This document shows, in pieces, positions 35,070-42,924 of a stretch of 64,000 bases of DNA. The stretch lies in the NCBI RefSeq assembly GCF_014287355.1, contig NZ_JACOPE010000001.1, positions 3,286,001-3,350,000 of the forward strand. Reading direction: 5' to 3'. The number at the start of each line of letters is the position of its first letter. Position 1 is the stretch's first letter. The notes under the pieces were generated by a model that saw only the letters and a list, made by a program, of their open reading frames with translations, was not told the origin of the DNA and did not search any database. This DNA comes from Ruminococcus hominis (GTDB taxonomy: Bacteria; Bacillota; Clostridia; Lachnospirales; Lachnospiraceae). The position numbers were made by a program, and so were the translations under genes.

Positions 35070-36599
35070 TTACGCCTTATGTCCGCCAATTTGTTCATTT
35101 CTATCCTTAGCGGTTGCGCCTTCCTGAAGATTCATCCCCTTCAGTACAGCGTTTTTTCCAAATTTCTTTTTGATACTAAGCATTGCTTCCTGCATACGTT
35201 TTTCGCGATCCAGCGCTGCTTCATCCTCTTCCTTCTTTTTCCTTTGTGCCTCATAATCCGTAAAAAGATCCAGCTGCTCATACACTTCTTCTTTCTTTAC
35301 CGAACTTTCATCCACAAGCCTGTTCGCCGTGATATTGATTCTTCTGATAAGCAGGTTTCTGTCAACGATCCTGTCATATAGCTCTATTACTGCATCCATT
35401 ATCAGTTTTGTTGAGGAAGTCTGCCGTTTCAGATTGGTCGTTCCATGTGCATGTTTCGGGATTCTTCTTCCATAACGGTCGATCGTAACCTCTCCATGAT
35501 ACTGTTTTTTCCTGTCGGCATTGTTCAGATTCTCAATATCATAACCAACTGTCAACACGATCTGGTCTGTGACAAGCTTCTTATCCACCAAATCCAAAAC
35601 CATCTGGTCTGTCATCTCTTTGACGACTAATTTTGCTTTTTCAAAATCATAAGGACAATGAAGTACCTGCCCGGAACAAACACTGTTCGTTTCCGGTTTG
35701 TAGGTCTTGACCATTTCCATGGTACAGGGCTCATATCCCCAGGCATGGTCGATCAGAAGCTCTGCATTAACACCAAAAAGCCTGTATAACAGATCTTCAT
35801 TGTATAATTCATTTTCTTTTCCGATGGAACATCTTGCAATATCTCCCATTGTATAAAGCCCGTATTCTTCCAGTTTCTTTGCATATCCTTTTCCTACTCT
35901 CCAGAAATCAGTAAGTGGTCTGTGACCCCAGAGTTTCCTTCGGTATGACATTTCATCCAGTTCTGCAATTCGTACACCATCTTTATCTGCTTTAATATGC
36001 TTCGCCACGATATCCATCGCAATCTTACACAGATACATATTTGTTCCGATTCCAGCAGTTGCCGTTATACCTGTCGTTTTCAGCACATCATGTATCATGG
36101 TCATTGCAAGTTCTCTTGCTGTCATATTATACGTATGCAGATAATCCGTTACATCCATAAATACTTCGTCAATCGAATAAGGGAAAATATCTTCCGGCGC
36201 AATATATTTCAGATAAATGCTGTAAATTCTGGTGCTGTATTCCAGATAGAGAGCCATCCTGGGTGGAGCAACAATATAATCAATCTCCAGTGCCGGATTG
36301 ATATCTAATTCTGTGCTGTCATCAGAGGCTCCGATAAAAGTTCTATTCGGCGCTTTCCACCTGCGGACGCTGTTGGCTTCTTTTACTTTTTGAACAACCT
36401 CGAATAAACGAGCCCTTCCTGGTATCCCATAACACTTTAAAGCTGGAGATACCGCAAGACAGATTGTTTTTTCTGTTCTGCTTTTATCCGCAACTACAAG
36501 ATTGGTCGTCAAAGGATCCCTATTTCGTTCTTTACATTCCACAGACGCATAGAATGACTTAAGATCGATTGCAATATAGGTTCTTTCCTTTTCCATCAT
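35070..36599 (-). CDS. Y-family translesion DNA polymerase (UvrX/DinB-like)
   Basis: At 509 residues it is longer than DinB and resembles the UvrX/YqjW group of Firmicutes. Catalytic motifs are visible: YIAIDLKSFYASVECKERN (first Asp), PYSIDEVFMDVTDY (SxDE) and the thumb region TDFWRVGKGYAKKLEEYGLYTMGDI. A beta-clamp-binding peptide, EQLDLFTD, lies near the C-terminus and is followed by a charged coiled-coil tail. It should bypass DNA lesions. I see no convincing Gram-positive LexA box upstream. It is cotranscribed with the YolD-like gene. Confidence 0.92.
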   Translation of the reverse strand: MMEKERTYIAIDLKSFYASVECKERNRDPLTTNLVVADKSRTEKTICLAVSPALKCYGIPGRARLFEVVQKVKEANSVRRWKAPNRTFIGASDDSTELDINPALEIDYIVAPPRMALYLEYSTRIYSIYLKYIAPEDIFPYSIDEVFMDVTDYLHTYNMTARELAMTMIHDVLKTTGITATAGIGTNMYLCKIAMDIVAKHIKADKDGVRIAELDEMSYRRKLWGHRPLTDFWRVGKGYAKKLEEYGLYTMGDIARCSIGKENELYNEDLLYRLFGVNAELLIDHAWGYEPCTMEMVKTYKPETNSVCSGQVLHCPYDFEKAKLVVKEMTDQMVLDLVDKKLVTDQIVLTVGYDIENLNNADRKKQYHGEVTIDRYGRRIPKHAHGTTNLKRQTSSTKLIMDAVIELYDRIVDRNLLIRRINITANRLVDESSVKKEEVYEQLDLFTDYEAQRKKKEEDEAALDREKRMQEAMLSIKKKFGKNAVLKGMNLQEGATAKDRNEQIGGHKA

Positions 36600-36675
36600 T
36601 CTACACCTCCCGATTCTCCTGTGTTCTGTTTCTAATTCTTATTTATCTTGGCCAAAAATCTGCATATTCTCTCCT

Positions 36676-37053
36676 TTAATTACACCTGAATGGAGTGCGA
36701 ACCTCAATGAGATTACCACTCGGATCATACAGTCTTACAAGTTTCTGACCACCCGCAATCTCTGCTAGTTCAGTGGCATATCGGACGAAATACTTACCAG
36801 ATTCATATTTTGCAAGCAATCCATCTATATCAAATTCCTCAAAATACAATTCCATCATGTTATTGAATGGAGTGGAAATCTCATCCAGTGTCTTCCCCCA
36901 TAAACAGGCATCCTGCAAAACAAGACCCTCCGATAAAATCACATTTCCTTCATTCTGAAGAATCACTTGTAATCCAAATAAATCCCTATAAAACTCTATG
37001 GATTTTTCTATATCATTTACCACGATTAATACATTTTTCAGCATATCCGTCAC
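36676..37053 (-). CDS. VOC-family protein (glyoxalase/bleomycin-resistance fold)
   Basis: The 125-residue protein has the paired beta-alpha-beta-beta-beta VOC modules: MLKNVLIVVNDIEKSIEFYRDLFG and the closing VRLYDPSGNLIEVRTPF. The final Glu is a usual metal ligand; others are not clear, so the reaction is unknown. Its 5' flank, read on the minus strand, is ATGCGGATTGTGAGGTG. This resembles the AATCGGAATTTGAGG junctions of the cassette-like array to the right, so this may be the last unit of that array. Confidence 0.8.
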   Translation of the reverse strand: MTDMLKNVLIVVNDIEKSIEFYRDLFGLQVILQNEGNVILSEGLVLQDACLWGKTLDEISTPFNNMMELYFEEFDIDGLLAKYESGKYFVRYATELAEIAGGQKLVRLYDPSGNLIEVRTPFRCN

Positions 37054-37070
37054 CTCACAATCCGCATTGG

Positions 37071-37160
37071 TTATATGATTTTCCCTGACAAATGATCAAT
37101 TTCATGTTGACAGATCTGCGCCGTCCATCCTGACAATTTCTGGCGCTGCTTTTTCCATTT
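37071..37160 (-). pseudogene. C-terminal remnant of peptide deformylase
   Basis: In the minus frame ending at TAA 37071-37073 the sequence reads LSGWTAQICQHEIDHLSGKII. This includes the deformylase metal motif QHEIDH and the conserved GWTAQICQHE context. The N-terminal part is missing. A different frame (to about 37246, containing VPYEITLKEAINKMEKAAPE) abuts it. The essential gene must be elsewhere. Confidence 0.75.
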
Positions 37161-37246
37161 TATTAATTGCTTCCTTCAATGTAATCTCATATGGAACATT
37201 ATAATCACAAATTTCATAAATAGAATTCTTCAATCTTTTTATTTTC

Positions 37247-38176
37247 TCACACAAACATCTCATACATTCCCACCATCACTGGCATGGTCACAATTGACAG
37301 CAGTGTCGTAAGTACATACAATGAGCTCGCATATGCCGCATCTTTATCATATAGTTGTGCCATGGACGTCACAGTTGCACAGGCAGGTGTTATGGATGCA
37401 ATATACACAGTCAGGAGAATCTGTTTGGAATCATTTAATCCCGCAAATGTATTAATCATTTTCATTAAAATCAATATAAATATTGGATAGACAATCAATC
37501 TCAATACTGTCGAAACATAGTTCCTTTTTTTAGTAAATACAGTCTTAAGAGGTACATCCGCAATAACCATTCCGGCAAGCAGCATACCGATCGGACCAAT
37601 CATATTATTCATCATATCCATGACATCCTGTACACCCGAAGGTAACTGGATTCTGCAGATAAACAATATCACCCCTACTATGATTGAAATAATATTTACG
37701 TTCAAAAATACTTTTTTCCACTCTAATCTATCTTCTTCACAAATCATATTTTTGCAGTGTGTCCAGATCAGAACCAGCTGTACCGCAATATAAGCACTGG
37801 AGTAAATAACGTACTCCTGTCCAAGCAAGTCCTGTACCAGCGGAATCACCAGTATACCGGCATTTGAATAAATAACAGTTGCACGCTCAATCGTATCTAG
37901 CTGTAATACTTGTTTTAATATTGCGGTAAGTATCAGAAATAAAACATGTACCAGAACTGCTGCACATGCCAGGAGCAGTCCTTTTTTTACATCTGATGTA
38001 TAGTCCACCTGAAATGCGTCGATAATCACACATGGAATAACAAGATAAACCATAACTACAGATATGCTTTTACTCTCTGATGACTTCATAAGTCCAGCTT
38101 TTACAACCGCATATCCCATAAGCATGATCGCAAAAAGCTTTGCAATCTCTTCCATTAGTAATAAACTGATTTGCAT
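37247..38176 (-). CDS. AEC (auxin efflux carrier-type) family transporter
   Basis: The 309-residue protein has about ten hydrophobic helices split into two five-helix halves with a central loop. Family features are AKLFAIMLMGYAVVKAGLM near the N-terminus, NAGILVIPLVQDLLG in the first half and TPACATVTSMAQLYDKDAAYASSLYVLTTLLSIVTMP at the end. AEC members export or import carboxylates such as malate or malonate. The substrate here is unknown. AAGAAGGGAC precedes the ATG. Confidence 0.85.
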   Translation of the reverse strand: MQISLLLMEEIAKLFAIMLMGYAVVKAGLMKSSESKSISVVMVYLVIPCVIIDAFQVDYTSDVKKGLLLACAAVLVHVLFLILTAILKQVLQLDTIERATVIYSNAGILVIPLVQDLLGQEYVIYSSAYIAVQLVLIWTHCKNMICEEDRLEWKKVFLNVNIISIIVGVILFICRIQLPSGVQDVMDMMNNMIGPIGMLLAGMVIADVPLKTVFTKKRNYVSTVLRLIVYPIFILILMKMINTFAGLNDSKQILLTVYIASITPACATVTSMAQLYDKDAAYASSLYVLTTLLSIVTMPVMVGMYEMFV

Positions 38177-38235
38177 ATTTTGTCCCTTCTTTTCTGATGT
38201 ATACTGTCAGTATTATAGCACGTCGTCTACATTAT

Positions 38236-38258
38236 GCTTAATAAACTTGAAGTTATCA
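38236..38258 (-). repeat. Cassette-junction half-site after HxlR
   Basis: Directly after the hxlR-type stop, the minus strand reads AACTTCAAGTTTATTAAG, the stop-side arm of the array junction. No start-side arm follows, so this may be a half-site or a scar. Confidence 0.55.
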
Positions 38259-38594
38259 CTCTGTCAGTCGATTCTCCTCGCCCCAGACACAGAGCTGATC
38301 CAGCACAGTCATCAGCGATTTCCCACGCTCCGAAAGTGCATATTCCACCTTCGGCGGAATCTGTGGATACTCGGTACGGACAATCAGTTTATCCGCTTCC
38401 AGCTCCTTGAGATTCGTGCTGAGAGTCTTGTCGGAAATGGTTTTCAGATACCGTTTCAACTCATTGAATCGCACCGTCTCAAACTCCATCAGGCAGTAAA
38501 GAATGACCATCTTGTGCTTGCCGGAGATCAGCGACAATGTGTAGGCAAAGCCAGTATCCTCGAAATTGGCGTTCTCAATATAGTTCTGTATCAT
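38256..38594 (-). CDS. HxlR-family transcriptional regulator
   Basis: This 112-residue winged-helix protein has the HxlR pattern: LSLISGKHKMVILYCLMEFETVRFNELKR, ISDKTLSTNLKELEADKLIVRTEYPQIPPKVEYALSERG. It is divergent from the flavin reductase gene, 119 bases away, the usual arrangement for HxlR and its target. HxlR proteins respond to reactive electrophiles or oxidants, although the first Cys is not in the classical N-terminal position here. Both genes have higher GC than their surroundings. Confidence 0.9.
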   Translation of the reverse strand: MIQNYIENANFEDTGFAYTLSLISGKHKMVILYCLMEFETVRFNELKRYLKTISDKTLSTNLKELEADKLIVRTEYPQIPPKVEYALSERGKSLMTVLDQLCVWGEENRLTE

Positions 38595-38713
38595 TTACTT
38601 TCTCCTAAGATAGTACCTGTTATAATTACCAGTACTTGAATTTATAATTTGCGTGGATATAATTATAAGCAGGATGAACAGTCCTGTCAATATGATCACA
38701 AGGAGGAGTTATC

Positions 38714-39280
38714 ATGAGAACAAAACTGAATATTACCGAAGGCATTTTCCCAATGCCGGTTCTGATGGTTGCAACTTACAACGAGGACGGCAGCGTCAAT
38801 GTCATGAACGCCGCATGGGGCACCATGCAGGAGCGGGACTCCGTTGTTCTGAACCTCACCGAGACACACAAGACCGTACAGAACATCAAGGCACGGGGAG
38901 CATTCACCGTCAGCATTGCCGATGCTGCCCACATAGTGGAAGCAGACTATTTCGGTGTAGAGTCCGGCAATAAAGTTGCCGATAAATTTGCCCGCAGCGG
39001 TCTGACAGCCAGCAAAGCAGAAACAGTAGATGCCCCTGTCATCAACGAGTTCCCGATCTGCCTGGAGTGCAGGTTCATCGAATATCAGAACAATGAATAC
39101 GGATGCGGTGTCATCGGTAAGGTGGTCAATGTCACTGCCGATGAGAGCGTTATGGTAGATGGAAAAGTTGATATGTCTAAGGTCAACGCCATCGCATTTG
39201 ACCCCTACACCCACGGCTATTATAAAGTCAACGAGCGTGTGGGCGAAGCATTCCGAGATGGCTTAAAGCTGAAAAAGTAA
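38714..39280 (+). CDS. Flavin reductase-like (FMN-binding split-barrel) protein
   Basis: The 188-residue protein has the flavin-reductase split-barrel signature: PMPVLMVATYNEDGSVNVMNAAWGTM, VLNLTETHKTVQNIKARGAFTVSIAD, then AFDPYTHGYYKVNERVGEAFRDG. It binds FMN and likely reduces flavin or acts as an oxidoreductase in stress response. AAGGAGGAG precedes the ATG. Its divergent HxlR regulator probably controls it. GC content is visibly above that of the flanking genes, suggesting a separate origin. Confidence 0.88.
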   Translation: MRTKLNITEGIFPMPVLMVATYNEDGSVNVMNAAWGTMQERDSVVLNLTETHKTVQNIKARGAFTVSIADAAHIVEADYFGVESGNKVADKFARSGLTASKAETVDAPVINEFPICLECRFIEYQNNEYGCGVIGKVVNVTADESVMVDGKVDMSKVNAIAFDPYTHGYYKVNERVGEAFRDGLKLKK

Positions 39281-39291
39281 GGTGTGCAGAA

Positions 39292-39324
39292 AAGGAGCTT
39301 TCGCATAAGCGAAGGCTCCTTCTT
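39292..39324 (+). terminator. Rho-independent terminator of the flavin reductase gene
   Basis: Perfect stem AAGGAGCTTTCGC / GCGAAGGCTCCTT (one bulge) followed by a T-rich tail. Confidence 0.85.
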
Positions 39325-39339
39325 AAAATATGTGGATTT

Positions 39340-39381
39340 CACAAATTCTAATTTTCCAATTTAACAAACTTGAATTTCTGG
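39340..39381 (-). repeat. Cassette-junction palindrome (full)
   Basis: Minus-strand reading: AAATTCAAGTTTG, short spacer TTAAATTGG, AAAATTAGAATTTG. It is nearly identical to the junction at 55250-55290, 16 kb away, with two or three substitutions. Confidence 0.85.
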
Positions 39382-39418
39382 ATGCGTATAATATGCGGAA
39401 AATAAACTTAACTCCATC

Positions 39419-40429
39419 TTAAATATAGTGCTGAGTTTCACTGCCATTCTTTAACACCATTTTCACCACACCAAGCAATGCTGCAAACAAAACACCTGCA
39501 ACCGGCCATACAATCCATGTAATATCCCAGCTCATCGTCCAGAAGCTCCATGCAAGGTAAATCGCTGTAGTCAAGCACCAATATACACCAGAAAACGTGT
39601 CAGTCTTTTTCTTAAACAGTTTTTCTTCTTTTGTATATTCGCCTTCCTGAAGAAGGGTATCGTAACTGCTTTTTACCATCCCAACACGAACCAACAGATT
39701 CACTCCTATTGCAAGTATGAATAGCAGTAATCCGACGGAAAGACCACAGTAATAGTCGGACGCTTCCATAGATCCGGCAATAATTGTCGGAATCACTGCC
39801 AGTATACAAAGCACTACCCCAACAGCTGTTCCTCTGATAAAAATTGGTTCATAGGAATCTTTTTTTTCTCGTACCATTCCAGATACACCATGCTCTGTTT
39901 CAAAGCATTCTTTTTCAAAATGTTCCATATGTGATTCACGCATTCCATATGTAATAAACAAAAAGACAGCTGCCGCAACCATTCCAAGCAAAAAAACACA
40001 TCCAAATACTGTTGCCAGAGATTCCGAAACATGAAATACGCTATCTTCTGCCATTGTCACAAGAACAATCAATAATATTGGACTTAAGATACACATACTT
40101 GTTGCGTTTGCCACTACTTTGGATCCATTTCTTTTCGTGTCAAGAAATTCATTTGCATTCTCCATAGTTACTTTTTTCAACGGTTCTGCATAGCTTTCAG
40201 TACTTTCGTGATAGGTGATATTTTCTGCTTGCATTTCATCTTTTAATAGGTAATCTGTACTAACACCAAATAGCTCCGACATCTGTAAAATTCTTTGCAA
40301 ATCTGGAACAGCTCCTGCACTTTCCCACTTAGATACTGCCTGTCTGGATACGCCCAACTGATTGGCTAGTTCTTCCTGTGACCATCCATTCTTTTTTCTT
40401 TCCTCTATAATCTTATCAGCTAAAATCAT
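39419..40429 (-). CDS. XRE-family regulator fused to a membrane domain
   Basis: Residues 1-65 form an XRE helix-turn-helix (WSQEELANQLGVSRQAVSKWESAGAVPDLQRILQMSELFGVSTDYLL). After a linker, residues 110-330 contain about six transmembrane helices. Membrane-bound XRE regulators of this type are common in Lachnospiraceae. The target and signal are unknown. TTTTTCCTCC on the + strand is a strong ribosome binding site (GGAGG) for the ATG at 40429. It is read in the same direction as the array that begins here. Confidence 0.82.
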   Translation of the reverse strand: MILADKIIEERKKNGWSQEELANQLGVSRQAVSKWESAGAVPDLQRILQMSELFGVSTDYLLKDEMQAENITYHESTESYAEPLKKVTMENANEFLDTKRNGSKVVANATSMCILSPILLIVLVTMAEDSVFHVSESLATVFGCVFLLGMVAAAVFLFITYGMRESHMEHFEKECFETEHGVSGMVREKKDSYEPIFIRGTAVGVVLCILAVIPTIIAGSMEASDYYCGLSVGLLLFILAIGVNLLVRVGMVKSSYDTLLQEGEYTKEEKLFKKKTDTFSGVYWCLTTAIYLAWSFWTMSWDITWIVWPVAGVLFAALLGVVKMVLKNGSETQHYI

Positions 40430-40545
40430 TTTTTCCTCCTTTTGCAGATTTTATGAGCTAAATATAACAGTTTTGCTGTTTGCATTCCACCATTTCAGGC
40501 TGTAAATCTGTCAACCAGCAGTTGCAAATCACAAAAGGACTCTAT

Positions 40546-40584
40546 GAATCCCGATTTTCCAGCAATACAAGCAGGAAATTATTT
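40546..40584 (-). repeat. Cassette-junction palindrome (full, divergent sequence)
   Basis: Minus-strand reading: AATTTCCTGC, loop TTGTATT, GCTGGAAAATCGGGATT. The stem sequence differs from other junctions but stays complementary, and the CGGGATT end is kept. Confidence 0.75.
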
Positions 40585-40776
40585 ATCATCTGTATTTGTT
40601 TTATTGTTTTCCTTTTTCTTATAAGTCGAACCTAAGCAAAGAAATGCGGAACCAAGACTTAACCATATTATAGCCATAGTATTTTCATTTCCACTCGTAA
40701 AGCCAATAGCTGACGCTATGAAAAACAGAACTGATGCAATGTAAAATAAGATTGATTTGTTTATCCCTTTTTTCAT
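40579..40776 (-). CDS. Small two-TM membrane protein, unknown function
   Basis: The ATG at 40776 (MKKGINKSILF) gives 65 residues with two hydrophobic helices and a hydrophilic C-terminus rich in Lys and Asn. The GGAGGAG of the cassette junction lies 12 bases upstream. No family recognised. It is a one-gene unit between two junction repeats. Confidence 0.65.
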   Translation of the reverse strand: MKKGINKSILFYIASVLFFIASAIGFTSGNENTMAIIWLSLGSAFLCLGSTYKKKENNKTNTDDK

Positions 40777-40786
40777 AAATAAGAAT

Positions 40787-40805
40787 CTCCTCCAAATTCC
40801 GATTG
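40787..40805 (-). repeat. Cassette-junction, start-side arm
   Basis: Minus strand: CAATCGGAATTTGGAGGAG. It directly follows the stop of the 53-residue protein and supplies the ribosome binding site of the next gene. Confidence 0.8.
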
Positions 40806-40967
40806 TTACATTGGCGAATGAATCCACATGTATCCCAAAATCAAGACACTAAGCACTATTACAAGCAGCAATGCTATACCAATTGCTTTGTGCTTTCGCT
40901 TAAAAGCGATAAAACTTCCCACACCCATTACTATGTATGTGAGAAGCAATAACATCGTAAAACTCAT
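40806..40967 (-). CDS. 53-residue single/double-TM membrane protein
   Basis: A perfect ribosome binding site (TAAGGAGG) precedes the ATG at 40967. The product is 53 residues: a hydrophobic helix (SFTMLLLLTYIVMGVGSFIA), a basic loop (FKRKHK) and a second helix (AIGIALLLVIVLSVLILGY). It is too short for usual gene finders. It forms its own unit between two junction repeats. Function unknown. Confidence 0.7.
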   Translation of the reverse strand: MSFTMLLLLTYIVMGVGSFIAFKRKHKAIGIALLLVIVLSVLILGYMWIHSPM

Positions 40968-40970
40968 ATG

Positions 40971-41016
40971 ACCTCCTTAAATTCAGATTTCTCAGTTTCA
41001 AAAACTTGAAGTTGCC
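40971..41016 (-). repeat. Cassette-junction palindrome (full)
   Basis: Minus strand: GCAACTTCAAGTTT, spacer TTGAAACTGAG, AAATCTGAATTTAAGGAGG. Stop-side and start-side arms and the ribosome binding site are all present. Confidence 0.85.
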
Positions 41017-41032
41017 GTTGTGAAGGTTATGC

Positions 41033-41497
41033 TCATTTTGCGTTATTACTCTTCCGAACTCCGTCATTCATTCTTTTCACTTTGCGTTTCCATACAAAAT
41101 ATTGAACGAGCCAAGTGATGACGAAAATTGCAACGAATATTCCTACATATGAAAGAATACCAATGGCATTATGCTTCATCCAATTCGTAATATAGGCAAT
41201 CGGAAACATCGTAACACAGGCAATGGAAAAGTAAATTCCGCTTTGCTTTGCAAGGCTCCACGAATCAATTTCCCAAATAACGGAAGCCATTGCAAAGCCT
41301 GTACCCAAAATTCCGCAGAGAATTGTTTGAAGAATAACTGCGTTTAATTCATTTTTCATTGTATCAATCAGCTCAGGGTTGACAGGATAGAACGAACCAT
41401 CTCCTATGCACATTGATATAATCACAGTTATTACAAAACCGATAGCAATGCCGAGAGGGAATCCGAGAAGCCCACGCTGAATCATCTTTTTTTTCAT
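41033..41497 (-). CDS. DUF3021 membrane protein
   Basis: GAGGTGG precedes the ATG at 41497. The 154-residue protein has four transmembrane helices and the DUF3021 pattern (RGLLGFPLGIAIGFVITVIIS, GTGFAMASVIWEIDSWSLAKQSGIYF). In many Firmicutes DUF3021 proteins are encoded right after a LytTR regulator and act as its membrane partner or inhibitor. The LytTR gene is 11 bases upstream here. Confidence 0.85.
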   Translation of the reverse strand: MKKKMIQRGLLGFPLGIAIGFVITVIISMCIGDGSFYPVNPELIDTMKNELNAVILQTILCGILGTGFAMASVIWEIDSWSLAKQSGIYFSIACVTMFPIAYITNWMKHNAIGILSYVGIFVAIFVITWLVQYFVWKRKVKRMNDGVRKSNNAK

Positions 41498-41507
41498 TTT
41501 TACCACC

Positions 41508-41948
41508 TCATATTCCTAATAATTGTTTGATCTTGGCGACAAAACGCCTTGAAACATAAGTAACCGTCCCATTTGAAAGCGTGACACAAATTGTTCCTGC
41601 AAAGCTTAAATCAAAACCCTTGACTTTTCTCAGATTGATAATATCCGAGTTTGATATTCGGACAAAAAAGTTGCTGTCCAGCCGCTGCTCCATTTCGTAA
41701 AGCCGCAGACGGAGCGTGTACTCACCGTGATTTGTTTCGGTAAACACTTTGCCCGATGCAGCAAAAATGCGGTAAATATCAAACGGCTCCAACACTTCGA
41801 CAATATCATCTTTGAATCCGGCAATCATTTTCGGCTGCTCGTCTGAAAGCCTTTTCATGATTTCATTGATTTCGTCGGTCATTTTGTTTGTCACAACGAT
41901 GATTTTGGGTTCCTTGCAGTTCTCATCTAACTTGATTTCAATTTGCAT
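41508..41948 (-). CDS. LytTR-type transcriptional regulator (partner of DUF3021)
   Basis: The 146-residue protein lacks a receiver domain. Its C-terminal 100 residues form a LytTR domain (IYRIFAASGKVFTETNHGEYTLRLRLYEMEQRL, FVRISNSDIINLRKVKGFDL, TYVSRRFVAKIKQLLG). Together with DUF3021 it makes a two-gene LytTR regulatory system, a type that usually controls its own promoter. An inverted repeat at 41988-42017 lies just upstream of a TATACT -10-like box. This pair is a single unit of the array. Confidence 0.88.
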   Translation of the reverse strand: MQIEIKLDENCKEPKIIVVTNKMTDEINEIMKRLSDEQPKMIAGFKDDIVEVLEPFDIYRIFAASGKVFTETNHGEYTLRLRLYEMEQRLDSNFFVRISNSDIINLRKVKGFDLSFAGTICVTLSNGTVTYVSRRFVAKIKQLLGI

Positions 41949-41987
41949 TTGCTCACCTCCTCTTTGTTACGGTTACAGTATAAGAAA

Positions 41988-42017
41988 ATCGAGAATTGAT
42001 TTCCACCGATTCTCGAT
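41988..42017 (-). promoter_or_regulatory. Inverted repeat in the promoter of the LytTR/DUF3021 pair
   Basis: ATCGAGAAT (41988-41996) and ATTCTCGAT (42009-42017) are perfect inverted repeats 12 bases apart, just upstream (minus strand) of TATACT. This fits an autoregulatory LytTR operator. It shows that some units carry their own promoter. Confidence 0.6.
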
Positions 42018-42064
42018 AGGTGGTCGTTTTCAGACCATAGACGGTAGATTATATAAATAATCTT

Positions 42065-42111
42065 CCTCATCAAATTCAAATTTTCCTGTTATACAAACTG
42101 GGAATTGTTTA
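42065..42111 (-). repeat. Cassette-junction palindrome (full)
   Basis: Minus strand: CAATTCCCAGTTTG, spacer TATAACAG, GAAAATTTGAATTTGATGAGG. The TfoX-like gene's stop is immediately upstream. Confidence 0.85.
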
Positions 42112-42429
42112 TTTCTTTTTTTTCGGTTTTAGGGCTGGCAATTCATCATACATTGCATGAAACAAGCCTGTCAAAAATTCCTTATTATCAACCTCATCTA
42201 CCAACAACATCTCTTTTGCTCCCTCATAGGGTAATTCATACGGAGCTGTCGGCATATAACTAATTGCTGATTTTACTGGTTTAACAAGTAATCTATCATC
42301 ATAGATACCACCTACAATCTTGCCACGATAATAAATAATAAATTCTCCCATCATAGCTCGATAAGTAATTTCTTCTAACTCAGATAGCTGCCCTAAAATA
42401 AACTCTAAGTATTCCTTGCTTGATGCCAT
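42109..42429 (-). CDS. TfoX N-terminal domain family protein
   Basis: The 106-residue protein matches the TfoX/Sxy N-terminal domain: YLEFILGQLSELEEITYRAMMGEFIIYYRGKIVGGIYDDRLLVKP, then PYEGAKEMLLVDEVDN. Stand-alone TfoX-N proteins occur in many bacteria without natural competence, and their role is unknown. It ends in a lysine run (PKKKK). It is a single-gene unit between two junction repeats; GAGGTGG from the junction serves as ribosome binding site. Confidence 0.85.
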   Translation of the reverse strand: MASSKEYLEFILGQLSELEEITYRAMMGEFIIYYRGKIVGGIYDDRLLVKPVKSAISYMPTAPYELPYEGAKEMLLVDEVDNKEFLTGLFHAMYDELPALKPKKKK

Positions 42430-42433
42430 ATTT

Positions 42434-42452
42434 CCACCTCAAATCCCGATTT
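42434..42452 (-). repeat. Cassette-junction, start-side arm
   Basis: Minus strand: AAATCGGGATTTGAGGTGG directly after the GNAT stop codon TAG. Confidence 0.8.
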
Positions 42453-42878
42453 CTATTTTCGTTTCCATAGCATGGTGTATTCTTTTTCACCAGTATCTTC
42501 ATCCAAATCTTCACATTGAATAATGAACCCTTCTCTTTGGTAAAAAGAAATTGCTCTGGCATTCTTCTGGTATACATTTAATCGTAAGCTAACTTTTTTA
42601 TCCTTAATATAATCCAATAAAAGTTTACCTATGCCACATGACTGCATTTCATCAGAGACAAAAATACCTTCGATATATTCATCATTTAGTCCTACAAATC
42701 CTTGTATCATTTTATCCACTTCAAACACATAGACTTCGGATTGTGACATCATTTCTTTCACTAATTCATAATTACTTTTCCAGTATTGATTGGAAATAAA
42801 ATAATGTGTTTTCAGATTTGTCTTTAACCATATGTCAGCAACTCTATCGATATCTCCGTTCAGTAATTTTCTAATCAT
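42453..42878 (-). CDS. GNAT acetyltransferase, copy 1 of 3
   Basis: I place the start at 42878 (MIRKLLNGDIDRVADIWLKTN). The 141-residue protein has the acetyl-CoA loop ASCGIGKLLLDYIK-type motif (EMQSCGIGKLLLDYIKDKK) and the closing ARAISFYQREGFIIQCE, giving a compact N-acetyltransferase close to YjaB. Two further copies at 47626 and 58983 are almost identical at DNA level. All three are preceded by the same piece of a YodL C-terminus, so the duplicated unit is larger than the gene. Substrate unknown. Confidence 0.9.
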   Translation of the reverse strand: MIRKLLNGDIDRVADIWLKTNLKTHYFISNQYWKSNYELVKEMMSQSEVYVFEVDKMIQGFVGLNDEYIEGIFVSDEMQSCGIGKLLLDYIKDKKVSLRLNVYQKNARAISFYQREGFIIQCEDLDEDTGEKEYTMLWKRK

Positions 42879-42924
42879 AACAAATATTCTCCACAACTAC
42901 ATACTTTATGCTTTTCTCTTTTTT

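Noticed and set aside
36590..36660. LexA box upstream of the Y-family polymerase
   Set aside because: No match to the Gram-positive GAAC-N4-GTTC pattern with both halves; GAACACAGGAGAATC has only one half-site.
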